Shown: positions 28,993-38,601, counted from the first letter of the stretch. The stretch is DNA of 64,000 nt from Lentzea fradiae (GCF_900100955.1 NZ_FNCC01000018.1:1-64000), one strand, 5' to 3'. Numbers and translations are program-made. Notes: generated by a model not told the origin, from the sequence alone.

Positions 28993-29904
28993 TTAAGATT
29001 GTGGTTCCACAACGAGCCTGCCATGCGCGCGCCTCGCGACAAAGCCGCCGGGTAGCCAGACACCGCCCTGACCGCGCCATTCACTCACCAGGGCATCCAC
29101 GCGGCGCAGGTGCGAATCGGACAGTTCCGGCACGCCTTCCTCGATGAGCCACGACCTGAGCACTCTCCGTCGCAGTGCGACGGGCAGCTCGGCGATGTCG
29201 TCGACCGCGCAGCAGTCTCCGCTGAACGCCTCCGCGAGGGAGTCGAGTGCGTCACAGTCCTCACGGAGCTGGGCGGCCGTGCGGGCCAACGACGCCGCGA
29301 CGCCGCCTTGGAGCACTTCCTCCAGCAACGGCATCACCTCGGTGCGCAGACGCACGCGGGTGAACGACGGGTCCGTGTTGTGCGGGTCTTCCCACACCTC
29401 GATGCCCTGCTCGGCGCACGCGGCGCGGGTGACGGACCGCCGGACGCCGAGCAGTGGACGGCCCCATGGCGGGTCGTAGGCGCGCATGCCCGCGATCGAG
29501 CGCGGACCGGAGCCGCGGCCGAGGCCGAGCAGCACGGTTTCCGCCTGGTCGTCGAGGGTGTGGCCGAGCAGCACGATGCCGCGTGCCGGTCTCAACGCGT
29601 CGTAGCGGGCTTTGCGGGCTGCCGCTTCCGGGCCGCCCGTGCCGGACACGGTGACCGTCTCCACCCGCGCCACGAGGCCGAACCCCGCGCACTGCGAGGC
29701 CGCGCGCAGCGCCACGTCGGCAGAGCCCGGCTGCAACTGGTGGTCGACGACGACCGCGGACGCGCCGGGCAGCAGCCTGCCCACGCACGCGGCCAGTGCC
29801 AGCGAGTCCGCGCCGCCGGAGACGGCGACGGTGACGGCGTCCGGGCGCACCTCGTCGAGGAACCTGCGGACGGCCGTCCTGATCTCGGCGACCGGTCCGT
29901 TCAC
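28993..29904 (-). CDS. tilS: tRNA(Ile)-lysidine synthetase (303 aa)
   Basis: Converts C34 of tRNA-Ile(CAU) to lysidine. The PP-loop ATP site is [19 protein letters not shown] (SGGxDS), followed by [15 protein letters not shown] and [40 protein letters not shown] is also typical. It is the short actinobacterial form. GTG at 29902-29904 overlaps the stop of the zinc peptidase gene (GTGA). Confidence 0.96.
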   Translation of the reverse strand: MNGPVAEIRTAVRRFLDEVRPDAVTVAVSGGADSLALAACVGRLLPGASAVVVDHQLQPGSADVALRAASQCAGFGLVARVETVTVSGTGGPEAAARKARYDALRPARGIVLLGHTLDDQAETVLLGLGRGSGPRSIAGMRAYDPPWGRPLLGVRRSVTRAACAEQGIEVWEDPHNTDPSFTRVRLRTEVMPLLEEVLQGGVAASLARTAAQLREDCDALDSLAEAFSGDCCAVDDIAELPVALRRRVLRSWLIEEGVPELSDSHLRRVDALVSEWRGQGGVWLPGGFVARRAHGRLVVEPQS

Positions 29905-30944
29905 GGTGCCACGCGGCGCAGCCAGCTCATCGGGTCGGCGATCTCCGCACGGGTCGGCAGGGTGTCCGCGGACGTCCAGATCGCGTTGAAGCCGTCCATG
30001 CCGACGCGTTCCACGACGTACTCGGTGAACTCGGCGCCCTCCGCGTACTGGCGGACCTTCGCCTCGACGCCGAGGACAGTGCGCAGCACCCGGTCGAGCA
30101 GGCCGCCGCCCTTGCGGCGCGCGGTGAAGCGGCTGCGGATCGTCGAGACCGACGGCACCACACCGGGACCGACCGCGTCCATCACGTGGTCCGCGTGGCC
30201 TTCGAGCAAAGTGGACAGTGCGATCAGCCGGTCCAGCACGGCTTTCTGCTGCGGCGACTGGATGAGGTCGATCAGGCTCATCGGGCCGTCGCCCTCGCGC
30301 AGCTTCTGCCGGAAGTCGCGGATCACGTCCGGCAGCGGCGCCCGCTCCTCGTCCATCGCGGACAGCAGGGCGGTGACCTGGTCGGAGAAGTACCCGCGCA
30401 GCCACGGCACACCGGTGAACTGCAGCCGGTGCGTGCACTCGTGCAGGCACACCCACATGCGGAAGTCGTCCGCCGGGACGTCCAGCGCCTGTTGTGCGCC
30501 GACGATGTTCGGGGCGACCAGCAGCAACCGCCCGGCGAGCTGGTCCTGCGGGCTGAACGGGTCGTACTGCCCGAGCACCCGCGAGGACAGGAACGCCATC
30601 ACCACGCCCGCCTGCACTCCGGCCGTGCCCGCGAGGATGCTCGCCATCGGACCGGTCGGGCGGGTCATGCCGGGACCGGTCAGCGCGGCGAGGCCCTGGG
30701 CGGCGGCCCTGACCCACGCGGGACGGTCGACGACCTCACCCGGCAGCAGCGGCAGCCCCTGCCCGAGCCCGGTCAGCTCCCTGACGTGCACCTCGGCCTG
30801 CGGAGCGAGCTCGCGAAGCCTGCCGACGACGTGGTCGGCCTCGTCCTTGCCGATCACCGGGCCTGGTCGTACGAGCTTCACGGCGGTCGAAACCGCCAGC
30901 TCCCAGTCCACCGGGCCGAGCTCTGCCTCCGTCGCGCCGTTCAC
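29901..30944 (-). CDS. Zinc-dependent metalloprotease, DUF2342 / F420-associated family (347 aa)
   Basis: Predicted zincin. The zinc motif is HExxH in WVCLHECTHRLQF, and LLEGHADHVMDAVG provides the downstream Glu/His typical of the family. Also seen are LLLVAPNIVGAQQAL and a membrane-like stretch GTAGVQAGVVMAFL. Families of this type are annotated as coenzyme F420 biosynthesis-associated, but the substrate is not established. Equivalent in place to Rv3626c, between dacB and tilS. GTG at 30942-30944. Confidence 0.88.
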   Translation of the reverse strand: MNGATEAELGPVDWELAVSTAVKLVRPGPVIGKDEADHVVGRLRELAPQAEVHVRELTGLGQGLPLLPGEVVDRPAWVRAAAQGLAALTGPGMTRPTGPMASILAGTAGVQAGVVMAFLSSRVLGQYDPFSPQDQLAGRLLLVAPNIVGAQQALDVPADDFRMWVCLHECTHRLQFTGVPWLRGYFSDQVTALLSAMDEERAPLPDVIRDFRQKLREGDGPMSLIDLIQSPQQKAVLDRLIALSTLLEGHADHVMDAVGPGVVPSVSTIRSRFTARRKGGGLLDRVLRTVLGVEAKVRQYAEGAEFTEYVVERVGMDGFNAIWTSADTLPTRAEIADPMSWLRRVAP

Positions 30945-30972
30945 GGTTCCGACGCTACCTGCGCACGCCCCG

Positions 30973-33234
30973 CTACGAACAGCCACAGCCTCGCAACGCC
31001 GCCGCCAGCGCGTCGAGCGCGGGCCGCACCTCTGTCTCCGGGTTGCGGTCGCTGCCGGACATGAACGCGAACACCAGCACCCGCCCGTCGACGTCGACCA
31101 CGACGCCCGCGAGCGCGTTCACGGCGGTGAGCGTGCCGGTCTTGGCGCGCACCCAGCCCTTGCCCTGCGCCGCGGCACCGGTGTAGCGACCGGCCAGCGT
31201 GCCGCTGCCGCCCGCGACCGGGAGCGACGTCAGCAACGGGCGGAGCATCGCGGTCCGCTGGTCGTCCAGGGTGGGCTCCGCCGCCACGGCGAGGACGTCG
31301 GTGAGGAGCTTGGCCGGGATCTTGTTGCTGGCGGAGAGTCCACTGCCGTCCACGAAGCTCGCGCCGGTGAGGTCGAAGCCGTGCTTGCCCAGCACGTCCC
31401 GCACGGCCTTCACGCCGCCCGCGAACGACGGCTCGTTGCCGGTCTTGATGGCGATCTCGCGGGCGATGGCCTCGGTGAGGACGTTGTCGGAGATCTGCAT
31501 CATGTTGTCGACGAGCTGCTCGACCGGCGCCGACTTGATCTCGCCGAGCACCTGCGCGCCCGCCGGGGCGGTCCCGGCGGTGGCCGCGGGGGCGCCGAGG
31601 CGCTGCGCGAACGCGTCGGCCGCCGCCTGGCCGGGGCTGCCGGTGCGGGCGCCGTTGATGTTCGCCTGGTCGACCCGGCCGCCGTCGAGCATGAACGGCA
31701 CGATCGGCGCGACCGAGCCGCCCGCGATGTCGGCCTGCTCCCACTGCGGCCCGAGCGCCTCGCCGGTGTAGCGGCTGAGGTCGAACTCGACCTTGGTGAC
31801 CGGTCCCTTCTGCTTGACCTGGTTCACCAGGTCGTCGAGGGTCGCGGCACCGGGGTAGACGGACCGTCCCGGCACGCCGGAGATCGTGGGGTCGCCCCCG
31901 CCGACGATCACGACGGTGCCGGGTTCGGCACCCTGCACGACCTTGGTGCTCAGCTGGGCGGTCTTGTCCAGGCTGAGCAGGGCCGCGGCGGCCGTGAGGA
32001 TCTTGAGGCTCGACGCCGGGGTCGCGGGCGTGGTGTCGCCCGCCTGCCACAGCGGGGTGCCGTTCGCGGGGTCGACGACGCTGCCCGTGAGCGTGCCGAG
32101 CGCGGCGTTGCCCAACGGACCCGCGAGCGCCTGCCGCACACCGGCCGCGGTCGGTGCCGGTGCTCCCGCGGTGGCCTCCTTGACCAGCGGCTGCACGGCG
32201 GCCGGTGCGGCGGGAGGCCGCGTCTCGATCGCCGCCGAGCCGTCGAGACGGGCGACCGCGTAGAGGGTGGCGCCCGCGAGCGCCGCCACGACCAGCACGG
32301 CGAGCCCGACCAGGAGCGGCTTGCGGTTCTTCTTCGGCTCCTCGGCGGAGAGGCGGTCCTCCGGCTCCTGGTCGTAGCCGGTGACGGGCAGGTCCTCGTG
32401 CTGCTGGGGCTCTGGACGCTGCTGCGGCGGCCGCTGCTGGTCGGACCGGGGCTGGTCCTGGCGCTGGAGCTGGTCGACGCGCATGGTCGCGGCGGCCCCC
32501 TGCTCCCGGCGCTGCTGCTGGTCCGGGCGTGGGGGCTGCTGACGCGGTTCGGGACGCTGGTCCGGGCGCGGGAGGTCTTGCTTGGGCTGCTCGAACCACG
32601 ACTGCTCGCCGCCCATGGGCAACTGGTCGACGCGCGCCGTCTTCGCGTTGGCCACGTCCGTCTGGCGCACCACGCGGGTCCGGTCGCCTTCCGGCTCGAC
32701 CACCGCCGCCGGCTGCCGGCGGCCGCCCTGCACGCGCACGGGCGTCGCGCGCGGCGGTTCGGGGGTGTTCAGCTCGACTGTCCTGTTCCCGGACTCGGCC
32801 GCGTTCCCGGACTCGGCGCGAGGTTGGCCTGCTTCCGGAGCAACCGGGCCGTGAGACTTCCCACCCGTTTTTTCACCCGAGAGGCCACCGGAACGCTTTT
32901 CTGAACCGTTTCGGAAGCCGGGTTCGCCATTTCGAGCGCCGGATTCCGCCGCACCGCCCTCGGACTTCCCGCGCACCGGCGAAGACCGCGGCGGCTCCTG
33001 TGTGGACGGTGCCGAGAGCACGGCCGCGACCGGCAGCCGCATCGTCGGCTGGTCCACGGACGTCCGGCTGACCTGCACCGTCGCCGCGGAAGACGCTCCG
33101 GAGGACTCGGTGTCGTCGTCCTCGGTCGGCCACTGGGGCTCGTCCGGCAAGAGGTCCTCCGTCTGCTCGGTACGGGCAATCTCACACCCTCGGGCCACGG
33201 CTCCGATGAGGGTTGACAGGGCGTCGTGGTCCAC
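30973..33234 (-). CDS. dacB: D-alanyl-D-alanine carboxypeptidase/endopeptidase, S13 (PBP4/DacB type, 753 aa)
   Basis: Peptidoglycan-trimming penicillin-binding protein. Catalytic motifs in order are SSLK (Ser408, Lys411), SDN (582-584) and KTG (698-700). A single membrane helix ([20 protein letters not shown], about 306-326) puts the enzyme outside. The ~300 residues before the helix form an unusually long cytoplasmic tail rich in Pro, Gln, Arg and Asp, with repeats such as RVDQL and PRPDQ. The Rv3627c homologue lacks so long a tail. GTG at 33232-33234 is only 40 bases from the divergent ppa start; a later start would shorten the tail. Confidence 0.93.
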   Translation of the reverse strand: MDHDALSTLIGAVARGCEIARTEQTEDLLPDEPQWPTEDDDTESSGASSAATVQVSRTSVDQPTMRLPVAAVLSAPSTQEPPRSSPVRGKSEGGAAESGARNGEPGFRNGSEKRSGGLSGEKTGGKSHGPVAPEAGQPRAESGNAAESGNRTVELNTPEPPRATPVRVQGGRRQPAAVVEPEGDRTRVVRQTDVANAKTARVDQLPMGGEQSWFEQPKQDLPRPDQRPEPRQQPPRPDQQQRREQGAAATMRVDQLQRQDQPRSDQQRPPQQRPEPQQHEDLPVTGYDQEPEDRLSAEEPKKNRKPLLVGLAVLVVAALAGATLYAVARLDGSAAIETRPPAAPAAVQPLVKEATAGAPAPTAAGVRQALAGPLGNAALGTLTGSVVDPANGTPLWQAGDTTPATPASSLKILTAAAALLSLDKTAQLSTKVVQGAEPGTVVIVGGGDPTISGVPGRSVYPGAATLDDLVNQVKQKGPVTKVEFDLSRYTGEALGPQWEQADIAGGSVAPIVPFMLDGGRVDQANINGARTGSPGQAAADAFAQRLGAPAATAGTAPAGAQVLGEIKSAPVEQLVDNMMQISDNVLTEAIAREIAIKTGNEPSFAGGVKAVRDVLGKHGFDLTGASFVDGSGLSASNKIPAKLLTDVLAVAAEPTLDDQRTAMLRPLLTSLPVAGGSGTLAGRYTGAAAQGKGWVRAKTGTLTAVNALAGVVVDVDGRVLVFAFMSGSDRNPETEVRPALDALAAALRGCGCS

Positions 33235-33273
33235 ACTAGTGGGGTCACGAATGGGCTACATGAGCGAGGACCA

Positions 33274-33780
33274 GTGGAGTTCGACGTCCTGATCGAGATC
33301 CCCAAGGGCGTGCGCAACAAGTACGAGGTGGACCACAAGTCTGGTCGCATCCGCCTCGACCGCACGTTGTTCACGTCTACGCAGTACCCGGCGGACTACG
33401 GGTTCATCGAGAACACCCTGGGTGAGGACGGCGACCCCCTGGACGCCCTCGTCCTCGTCCAGGAACCGACGTTCCCCGGCTGCCTGATCGCCGCCCGCGC
33501 CATCGGCATGTTCCGCATGACCGACGAGAAGGGCGGCGACGACAAGGTGCTGTGCGTGCCGGCGTTCGACCCGCGCCACGAGCACCTGCGCGACATCCAC
33601 CACCTGGCGGAGTTCGACCGCCTGGAGATCCAGCACTTCTTCGAGGTCTACAAGGACCTGGAGCCCGGCAAGAGCGTCGAGGGCGCCACGTGGGTGGGCC
33701 GCACCGAGGCCGAGGCCGAGATCAAGCGCTCCTACCAGCGCCTGAAGGACGCCGAGGCCAACGGCGAAGTGCACCACTGA
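33274..33780 (+). CDS. ppa: Inorganic pyrophosphatase, family I (168 aa)
   Basis: Cytosolic hydrolysis of pyrophosphate. Starts [20 protein letters not shown]. The active-site segment is [20 protein letters not shown] with the DxxDxxD metal ligands (GDPLDALV). Length matches actinobacterial Ppa. The GTG at 33274 is preceded by GCGAGGACC; two upstream in-frame starts are less well placed. Transcribed away from dacB as in M. tuberculosis (Rv3628). Confidence 0.97.
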   Translation: MEFDVLIEIPKGVRNKYEVDHKSGRIRLDRTLFTSTQYPADYGFIENTLGEDGDPLDALVLVQEPTFPGCLIAARAIGMFRMTDEKGGDDKVLCVPAFDPRHEHLRDIHHLAEFDRLEIQHFFEVYKDLEPGKSVEGATWVGRTEAEAEIKRSYQRLKDAEANGEVHH

Positions 33781-33790
33781 ACGGCACGCG

Positions 33791-33824
33791 AGAAGGCCGC
33801 CCTCCACTTGGAGAGCGGCCTTCT
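33791..33824. terminator. Terminator between ppa and the efflux pump gene
   Basis: 10-bp arms agaaggccgc and gcggccttct around a 14-base loop, eleven bases after the ppa stop. It can serve both convergent genes. Confidence 0.85.
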
Positions 33825-33846
33825 TCGTGTTCGGGGTGAGTACGGG

Positions 33847-35487
33847 TCAGACCGCGATCGTCTCCGCGTCCGCGACCCGCTCCAGGCCGGACCTGGTCGA
33901 CAGCGGCTTCTCGCGCAGGAACCACACGAGCACGAACGCCACGACCATCACGATCCCGCCGGTGAAGAACACCAGGTCGATCGCGCTGGAGAAGCCGTCG
34001 AGGAACGGCTTGGCGAGCACCGGGTCGAGGGTCTTGAGGAACTCGGTGTTGTTGATGTCCACACCGGACCCGCCGTTCTGCAGCGACTGCGCGAACTCGG
34101 GGTTGCGCGCCAGCGCGGCCTGGTACGCCTCGGTCTGCAGCGCGGACCGCAGGCCGTCGGCGATCTTGTCGCCGACCGAGGTGAACAGGATCGACAGGAA
34201 CACCGCGGTGCCGACCGTGCCGCCGATCTGGCGGAAGAACGTCGCGGACGACGTCGCCACGCCCATGTCGCGCGGTTCGGAGTCGTTCTGGATCGCGATC
34301 AGCAGCGTCTGCATGCTCTGGCCCAGCCCGGCGCCCATGACGAACATGTAGATCATGGTCTGCCAGGTCGGCGTGTCCGTGCCGATCGTGCTGAACAGGA
34401 ACAACCCGATCGCCATCAGCCCGGCGCCGATGATGGGGAAGACCTTGTAGCGGCCGGTCTGCGAGGTGATCTTGCCGGAGATGCCGGTGGCCAGCATGAT
34501 GCCGAACGTCATCGGCAGCAGCATCAGGCCCGCGGTCGTCGGCGAGACGCCCTTGACGATCTGCAGGTACAGCGGGATGGAGACCATGCCGCCGAACATG
34601 CCGATGCCGAGCACGAAGTTGATGACGTTGCCCAGCGCGAACGTGTGGTTGCGGAACAGCCTCATCGGCAGCAGCGCCTCGTCGCCCATGCGGCTCTCGA
34701 CCCAGACGAACGCGGCCAGGCCGACGACGCCGATCGCGTACATGGCGAGCGAGGTCGCCGACGCCCAGCCCCACTCGCGGCCCTGCTCGGCCACGATCAG
34801 CAGCGGCACCAGGCCGACGGTCAGCGCGATCGCGCCGCCGAAGTCGATGCGGTGGTCGACCCGCTGGTGCGGGATGTTGAGCACGCGGCCCACGACGAAC
34901 AGCGCCACCAGCGCGATCGGCACGTTCACGAGGAACACCCAGCGCCAGCCGGTGATGCCGAGGAACGAGTCCATGCCCGCGAACACGCCGCCGATGACGG
35001 GGCCGAGCACGCTGGCCGAGCCGAACACGGCCATGAAGTAGGCGGCGTACTTGCTGCGCTCACGCGGCGAGATGATGTCCGCCATGATCGCGAACGCGAG
35101 CGACATCAGTCCACCGGCACCGAGGCCCTGCACCGCGCGGTAGGCGGCGAGCTCGTAGATCGACGACGCGATGCCCGCGAGCAGCGAGCCCGCCAGGAAC
35201 AGCGTGATCGCCGCGAGGTACATCGGCTTGCGCCCGTAGATGTCGGACAGCTTGCCGTACAACGGGGTCGTGATGGTGGCGGTGATCAGGTAGGCGGTGG
35301 TCGCCCACGCCTGCACCGTCTGGCCGTGCAGCTGGTCGGCGATGGTCTTCATGGCGCTGGCGACGATCATCTGGTCCAGCGCCGCGAGGAACATGCCCAG
35401 CATCAGGCCGGACAGCACCGTCAGGATCTGGCGGTGCGTCAGGGAGGTCCCTGGCGCGGGTGCCGCCGCGTCGGTCGTCTGTGACAT
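33847..35487 (-). CDS. MFS drug exporter, DHA2 (14-TM) family (546 aa)
   Basis: Proton-coupled efflux pump of the EmrB/QacA type. Motifs are LDQMIVASAMKTIADQL (motif D1), GKLSDIYGRKPMYL (motif A), RAVQGLGAGG (motif B) and VLGPVIGGVFAG (motif C). Fourteen hydrophobic segments fit DHA2. A ~60-residue external loop precedes the last helix. ATG at 35485-35487. It follows a MarR-family gene by two bases, so regulator and pump form one transcript. Confidence 0.94.
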   Translation of the reverse strand: MSQTTDAAAPAPGTSLTHRQILTVLSGLMLGMFLAALDQMIVASAMKTIADQLHGQTVQAWATTAYLITATITTPLYGKLSDIYGRKPMYLAAITLFLAGSLLAGIASSIYELAAYRAVQGLGAGGLMSLAFAIMADIISPRERSKYAAYFMAVFGSASVLGPVIGGVFAGMDSFLGITGWRWVFLVNVPIALVALFVVGRVLNIPHQRVDHRIDFGGAIALTVGLVPLLIVAEQGREWGWASATSLAMYAIGVVGLAAFVWVESRMGDEALLPMRLFRNHTFALGNVINFVLGIGMFGGMVSIPLYLQIVKGVSPTTAGLMLLPMTFGIMLATGISGKITSQTGRYKVFPIIGAGLMAIGLFLFSTIGTDTPTWQTMIYMFVMGAGLGQSMQTLLIAIQNDSEPRDMGVATSSATFFRQIGGTVGTAVFLSILFTSVGDKIADGLRSALQTEAYQAALARNPEFAQSLQNGGSGVDINNTEFLKTLDPVLAKPFLDGFSSAIDLVFFTGGIVMVVAFVLVWFLREKPLSTRSGLERVADAETIAV

Positions 35488-35489
35488 CT

Positions 35490-36005
35490 CTAGCTTTCCC
35501 CTCCGGTGCGGTTCACCGTCGCGCGCTCGTTCCAGTACACGGGCATCGCCCGCTCGTAGTCCTGGACGAAGCGCTCGAACAGCTCCGCGAAGTTCTTGTA
35601 GTCCTCTTCGGGCCAGTCGGCGAACAACCACTCGATGGCCTCGTTGCGCTGCCGGCGCCGGCTCTTGATCAGCTCGAACCCCTCGGGAGTGACCGCGAGG
35701 ACGCTGGCTCGGCCGTCCGCCGGATCAGCTCGCCTCTCCACGAGCCCGTCCTTCACCAGGCCGGCCACCTGCCGGCTCACCGTGGACGGGTCGGAGAGCA
35801 CCGCCTCCGCGAGCACACTCGAGCGGCACTCCCCGAGACCGGAGAGCGTCGCGAGCAGCACGAAGGCGGACTTGTCCATGCCGTGCTTGGCCATCTGGTG
35901 CGACATCTGGGCCTGCATCTTGTTCAGCCGCACCATCGCCACACCCACGCGATCCGCGAGCTCGTGCTCGGGATCGACACCCGTGCAGCTGCTCGGATCG
36001 ACCAT
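35490..36005 (-). CDS. MarR-family transcriptional regulator (171 aa)
   Basis: Winged-helix repressor likely to control the adjacent pump. The wHTH region is SSVLAEAVLSDPSTVSRQVA followed by the wing GLVERRADPADGRASVLAVT, with the MarR DxR motif (DPADGR). N-terminal and C-terminal dimerisation helices are present. I chose the ATG at 36003-36005 because GAGGTG sits before it; the longer form would run into the operator. A 34-bp dyad lies just upstream. Confidence 0.93.
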   Translation of the reverse strand: MVDPSSCTGVDPEHELADRVGVAMVRLNKMQAQMSHQMAKHGMDKSAFVLLATLSGLGECRSSVLAEAVLSDPSTVSRQVAGLVKDGLVERRADPADGRASVLAVTPEGFELIKSRRRQRNEAIEWLFADWPEEDYKNFAELFERFVQDYERAMPVYWNERATVNRTGGES

Positions 36006-36020
36006 GAGAAACACCTCGTT

Positions 36021-36054
36021 GCTTGTAGCACCCAACTAGTTGCTAGATACAAGC
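36021..36054. promoter_or_regulatory. Dyad operator for the MarR regulator/efflux operon
   Basis: 34-base imperfect palindrome centred at 36037.5. An inner perfect caactagttg (36033-36042) and outer arms gcttgta (36021-36027) and tacaagc (36048-36054) share the same centre. It begins 16 bases before the marR ATG. The size and position suit an autoregulating MarR dimer. Confidence 0.75.
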
Positions 36055-36136
36055 ATCCATCCGGACCGGCCGATGCGCAAGTGAGTTTCAGCTCTCACTC
36101 CGGCGCGAAGTGGTACGAGCACTCCGGGTGAGTTGT

Positions 36137-36171
36137 TACCGGCGGGTAGCCCCAGGTGTTACCCGCCGGTA
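36137..36171. promoter_or_regulatory. Paired inverted 12-mers upstream of hotdog thioesterase
   Basis: taccggcgggta (36137-36148) and tacccgccggta (36160-36171) are exact reverse complements. Each is itself near-palindromic (TACC...GGTA). Their centres are 23 bases apart, about two helix turns, and the second ends 11 bases before the ATG. This looks like a TetR-type operator pair or a hairpin that hides the ribosome site. Confidence 0.6.
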
Positions 36172-36182
36172 GCATCCGTCCC

Positions 36183-36635
36183 ATGAGCCAGGACGTTTCG
36201 TTCGTCGCCGAGGCGATGAAGCAGGCGGTGCCGTACGTGAAGACGACGGGCATCGAGTTCGAGGAGGTCTCGGCCGGACGGGTCATCGCCTCGCTCCCCG
36301 ACGACCCGGAACTGCGCAACCACATCGGCGGCCCGCACGCCGCGATGATGTTCGGACTCGCCGAGACCGCGTCCGGCGCCGTCGTGATGGCCTCGTTCGC
36401 CGAGCACCTCGGCAAGGCCACCCCGCTCGCCGTCCGCGCGGAGATCGCCTACAAGAAGGTCGCCATGGGCGTCGTGCGCGCCGAGGCAGTGCTCGGCCGC
36501 GCCGCCGAGGAGGTCCTGGCCGAACTGGAGTCCGGCGTGCGGCCCGAGTTCCCGGTGACGGTGACCATCACGAACGCCGAGGGCGTGACGACCGGCGAGA
36601 TGACCGTGCTCTGGACGCTGAAGCCGGTGCGCTGA
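36183..36635 (+). CDS. DUF4442 hotdog-fold acyl-CoA thioesterase-like protein (150 aa)
   Basis: PaaI-like small thioesterase fold. The hotdog core is seen in ELRNHIGGPHAAMMFGLAET followed by ASGAVVM, where HxGGxHAAxxFxLAE is the family signature. The β-strand RAEIAYKKVAMGVVRAEAVL follows. No other catalytic assignment can be made. ATG at 36183; there is an inverted-repeat pair just upstream. Confidence 0.85.
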   Translation: MSQDVSFVAEAMKQAVPYVKTTGIEFEEVSAGRVIASLPDDPELRNHIGGPHAAMMFGLAETASGAVVMASFAEHLGKATPLAVRAEIAYKKVAMGVVRAEAVLGRAAEEVLAELESGVRPEFPVTVTITNAEGVTTGEMTVLWTLKPVR

Positions 36636-36735
36636 ACGGCGCGTCCCCGTATTTCGGTTCGGTCTACCGGTGAACCGGCCCTGGTCGAATACGTAACCTT
36701 GGCCACACCGCCGATCTGCGGCACCATTCGGGGCC

Positions 36736-37446
36736 ATGTCGGGGTGGAGAACGGTGGGCGGTGTCCTGCTGGTCGCGTTGACCGCGGGGTGCGCCGCTCA
36801 AGTGCAGCAGTCGAGGCCCGTCGCCGTGGAGAAACCGGCGGGGGACGTACCGGCCTCGACAACCGCGTCCGCCCCGCCCTCCCCTGCGCCGCTCATCGTC
36901 GCGTCGATCGTCGACGGCCGCGCCGTGGTGCTCTCCGACGGCACGAAGGCCGAGGTCGGCGGCCTGGCCGCGCCGGGTCCGTGCTGGGCGGAGGCGGCCA
37001 CCCGCTTCGCCTCCAGCATGCTGCTGAACCAGCAGGTCCGCTTCGACCGGACCACCGGCGCGCTCACCCTCACCGACGGCACCGACTACGCGTTGCTCGC
37101 GCTGGGCAACGGCGCGGGCCGCACCGCCGGCTCCCCGACGCAGGCGCAGGCGGAGGCCGAGGCCGTGGCCCAGAACGTCCCGCTGGGGCTGTGGGGCCCG
37201 CCGTGCGGCGGCAAGGACGTCACCGAGGCACCTCCGCCTCCCCCGCCGCCACCGCCCGCTCCCGCGCCGGCCCTCACGACCACGAAGCGGCCGACCACCG
37301 CGCCCAAGCCGCCGCCGGTCTTCTACGCGACCTGCGACGACGCCCGCCGGGCCGGTGCGGCGCCGCTCTTCTGGGGACAGCCGGGCTACCGGGTCGAGCT
37401 GGACCAGAACCGCAACGGCATCGCGTGCGAGTCGAGGTACCGCTGA
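36736..37446 (+). CDS. Lipoprotein with SNase-like region and C-terminal Excalibur domain (236 aa)
   Basis: Exported lipoprotein: helix GGVLLVALTAGC with the lipobox LTAGC. The middle (ALLALGNGAGRTAGSPTQAQ followed by EAEAVAQNVPLGLWGPPCGG) resembles the end of a staphylococcal-nuclease fold. A Pro-rich linker follows, then an Excalibur calcium-binding module (YATCDDARRAG ... LDQNRNGIACE) in which the usual DxDxDG loop reads DQNRNG. The nuclease catalytic residues are not obvious, so it may be a binding protein. Confidence 0.8.
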   Translation: MSGWRTVGGVLLVALTAGCAAQVQQSRPVAVEKPAGDVPASTTASAPPSPAPLIVASIVDGRAVVLSDGTKAEVGGLAAPGPCWAEAATRFASSMLLNQQVRFDRTTGALTLTDGTDYALLALGNGAGRTAGSPTQAQAEAEAVAQNVPLGLWGPPCGGKDVTEAPPPPPPPPPAPAPALTTTKRPTTAPKPPPVFYATCDDARRAGAAPLFWGQPGYRVELDQNRNGIACESRYR

Positions 37447-37483
37447 GCCCCACGTGGTTCCCGGCCCTCCTAACCTCTGGCGC

Positions 37484-38446
37484 ATGAAGCTGGACACGAG
37501 CGCCGTCGACTACACCCCCGCCGACGCCGCGACCCTCGCGAAGAGCGCAGAGGACCGCGGCTACGACGGGTTCTGGCTCGCCGAGACGAAGCACGACCCG
37601 TTCCTGGCGCTGGCCGGTGCCGCCGCCGCGACCGGCCGGATCGAGCTGGGCACGGCGATCGCGGTGGCGTTCGCGCGCAACCCCATGACCGTCGCGGTCA
37701 CGGCCAACGACCTCCGGCTGCTCACCGGCGGCCGGTTCAACCTCGGGCTCGGCTCGCAGGTCGAGGCGCACATCACCAAGCGCTTCGCCATGCCGTGGAG
37801 CAGGCCCGCCGCGCGGATGCGCGAGTTCGTGCTGGCGGTCAGGGCGATCTGGCACGCGTGGGAGACCGGCGAGCGGCTGGCGTTCCGCGGCGAGTTCTAC
37901 ACGCACACGGTGATGACGCCGTTCTTCGACCCCGGCCCGAACCCGCACGGCACCGCCCCGATCTACCTCGCGGGCGTCGGCGAGCGGATGACCGAGGTGG
38001 CGGGCGAGGTCGCGGACGGCTTCCTGTGCCACAACTTCACGACCGAGCGGTACCTGCGCGAGGTGACGCTGCCGGCGCTGGAACGCGGACGCGCCAAGGC
38101 GGGGAAGACGCTGGAGGGCTTCGAGATCAGCGGTCCGGTGTTCACCGCGACGAACGACGAGGAGATCGCCGACGTCAGGCGCCAGATCGCGTTCTACGGC
38201 TCGACGCCCGCGTACCGGCCGGTGCTGGACCTGCACGGCTGGGGCGAGCTGCACGAGGACCTGCACCGCCTCTCGCGGCGGCAGCGGTGGGCGGAGATGA
38301 CCGAGCTGGTCTCGGACGAGGTGCTGCACGAGTTCTGCGTCGTCGGCACGCCCGAGACCGTCACCGGCGGGCTGATGGACCGCTACGGCGACGTCGTCAC
38401 CCGGATCTCCCCCGTCGGCGGCGTGGTTCAGCGTCCGGGGAAGTGA
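37484..38446 (+). CDS. LLM-class F420-dependent oxidoreductase, TIGR03617-like (320 aa)
   Basis: Luciferase-like TIM-barrel flavin/F420 enzyme. Family features are GYDGFWLAETKHDPFLALAG, IELGTAIAVAFARNPMTVA, LLTGGRFNLGLGSQVEAHIT and PIYLAGVGERMTEVAGEVAD. Substrate unknown. ATG 37484, no ribosome site of note. Its last 19 bases overlap a convergent small gene. Confidence 0.9.
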   Translation: MKLDTSAVDYTPADAATLAKSAEDRGYDGFWLAETKHDPFLALAGAAAATGRIELGTAIAVAFARNPMTVAVTANDLRLLTGGRFNLGLGSQVEAHITKRFAMPWSRPAARMREFVLAVRAIWHAWETGERLAFRGEFYTHTVMTPFFDPGPNPHGTAPIYLAGVGERMTEVAGEVADGFLCHNFTTERYLREVTLPALERGRAKAGKTLEGFEISGPVFTATNDEEIADVRRQIAFYGSTPAYRPVLDLHGWGELHEDLHRLSRRQRWAEMTELVSDEVLHEFCVVGTPETVTGGLMDRYGDVVTRISPVGGVVQRPGK

Positions 38447-38601
38447 TGGAGGCCCTGCCGGGCGAGCTCCGCGTGGAAACCGGTGAGGCCCGCCCGCACT
38501 CTGGCCACGCCCCGCTTGCGCACCCACCTGCGTCTTCCGACGCGGGCCGCGACCAGGGCGAACGGCATGGCCGACACGGTCAGGACCAGCATCTCGATCA
38601 T
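38428..38601 (-). CDS. Small hypothetical membrane-anchored protein (57 aa)
   Basis: Not recognised. It begins MIEMLVLTVSAMPFALVAAR, a plausible membrane segment, followed by a strongly basic stretch (VGRRRWVRKRGVARVR). The ATG at 38599-38601 has an excellent ribosome site (GAGGAG seven bases upstream), which is the main support. A longer start at 38691 is less likely. Confidence 0.5.
   Translation of the reverse strand: MIEMLVLTVSAMPFALVAARVGRRRWVRKRGVARVRAGLTGFHAELARQGLHHFPGR

Noticed and set aside
29110-32904. 1264-codon rightward open frame
   Set aside because: Antisense to tilS, the zinc peptidase and dacB, which all have clear motifs. It is a GC-skew shadow with composition-driven sequence.
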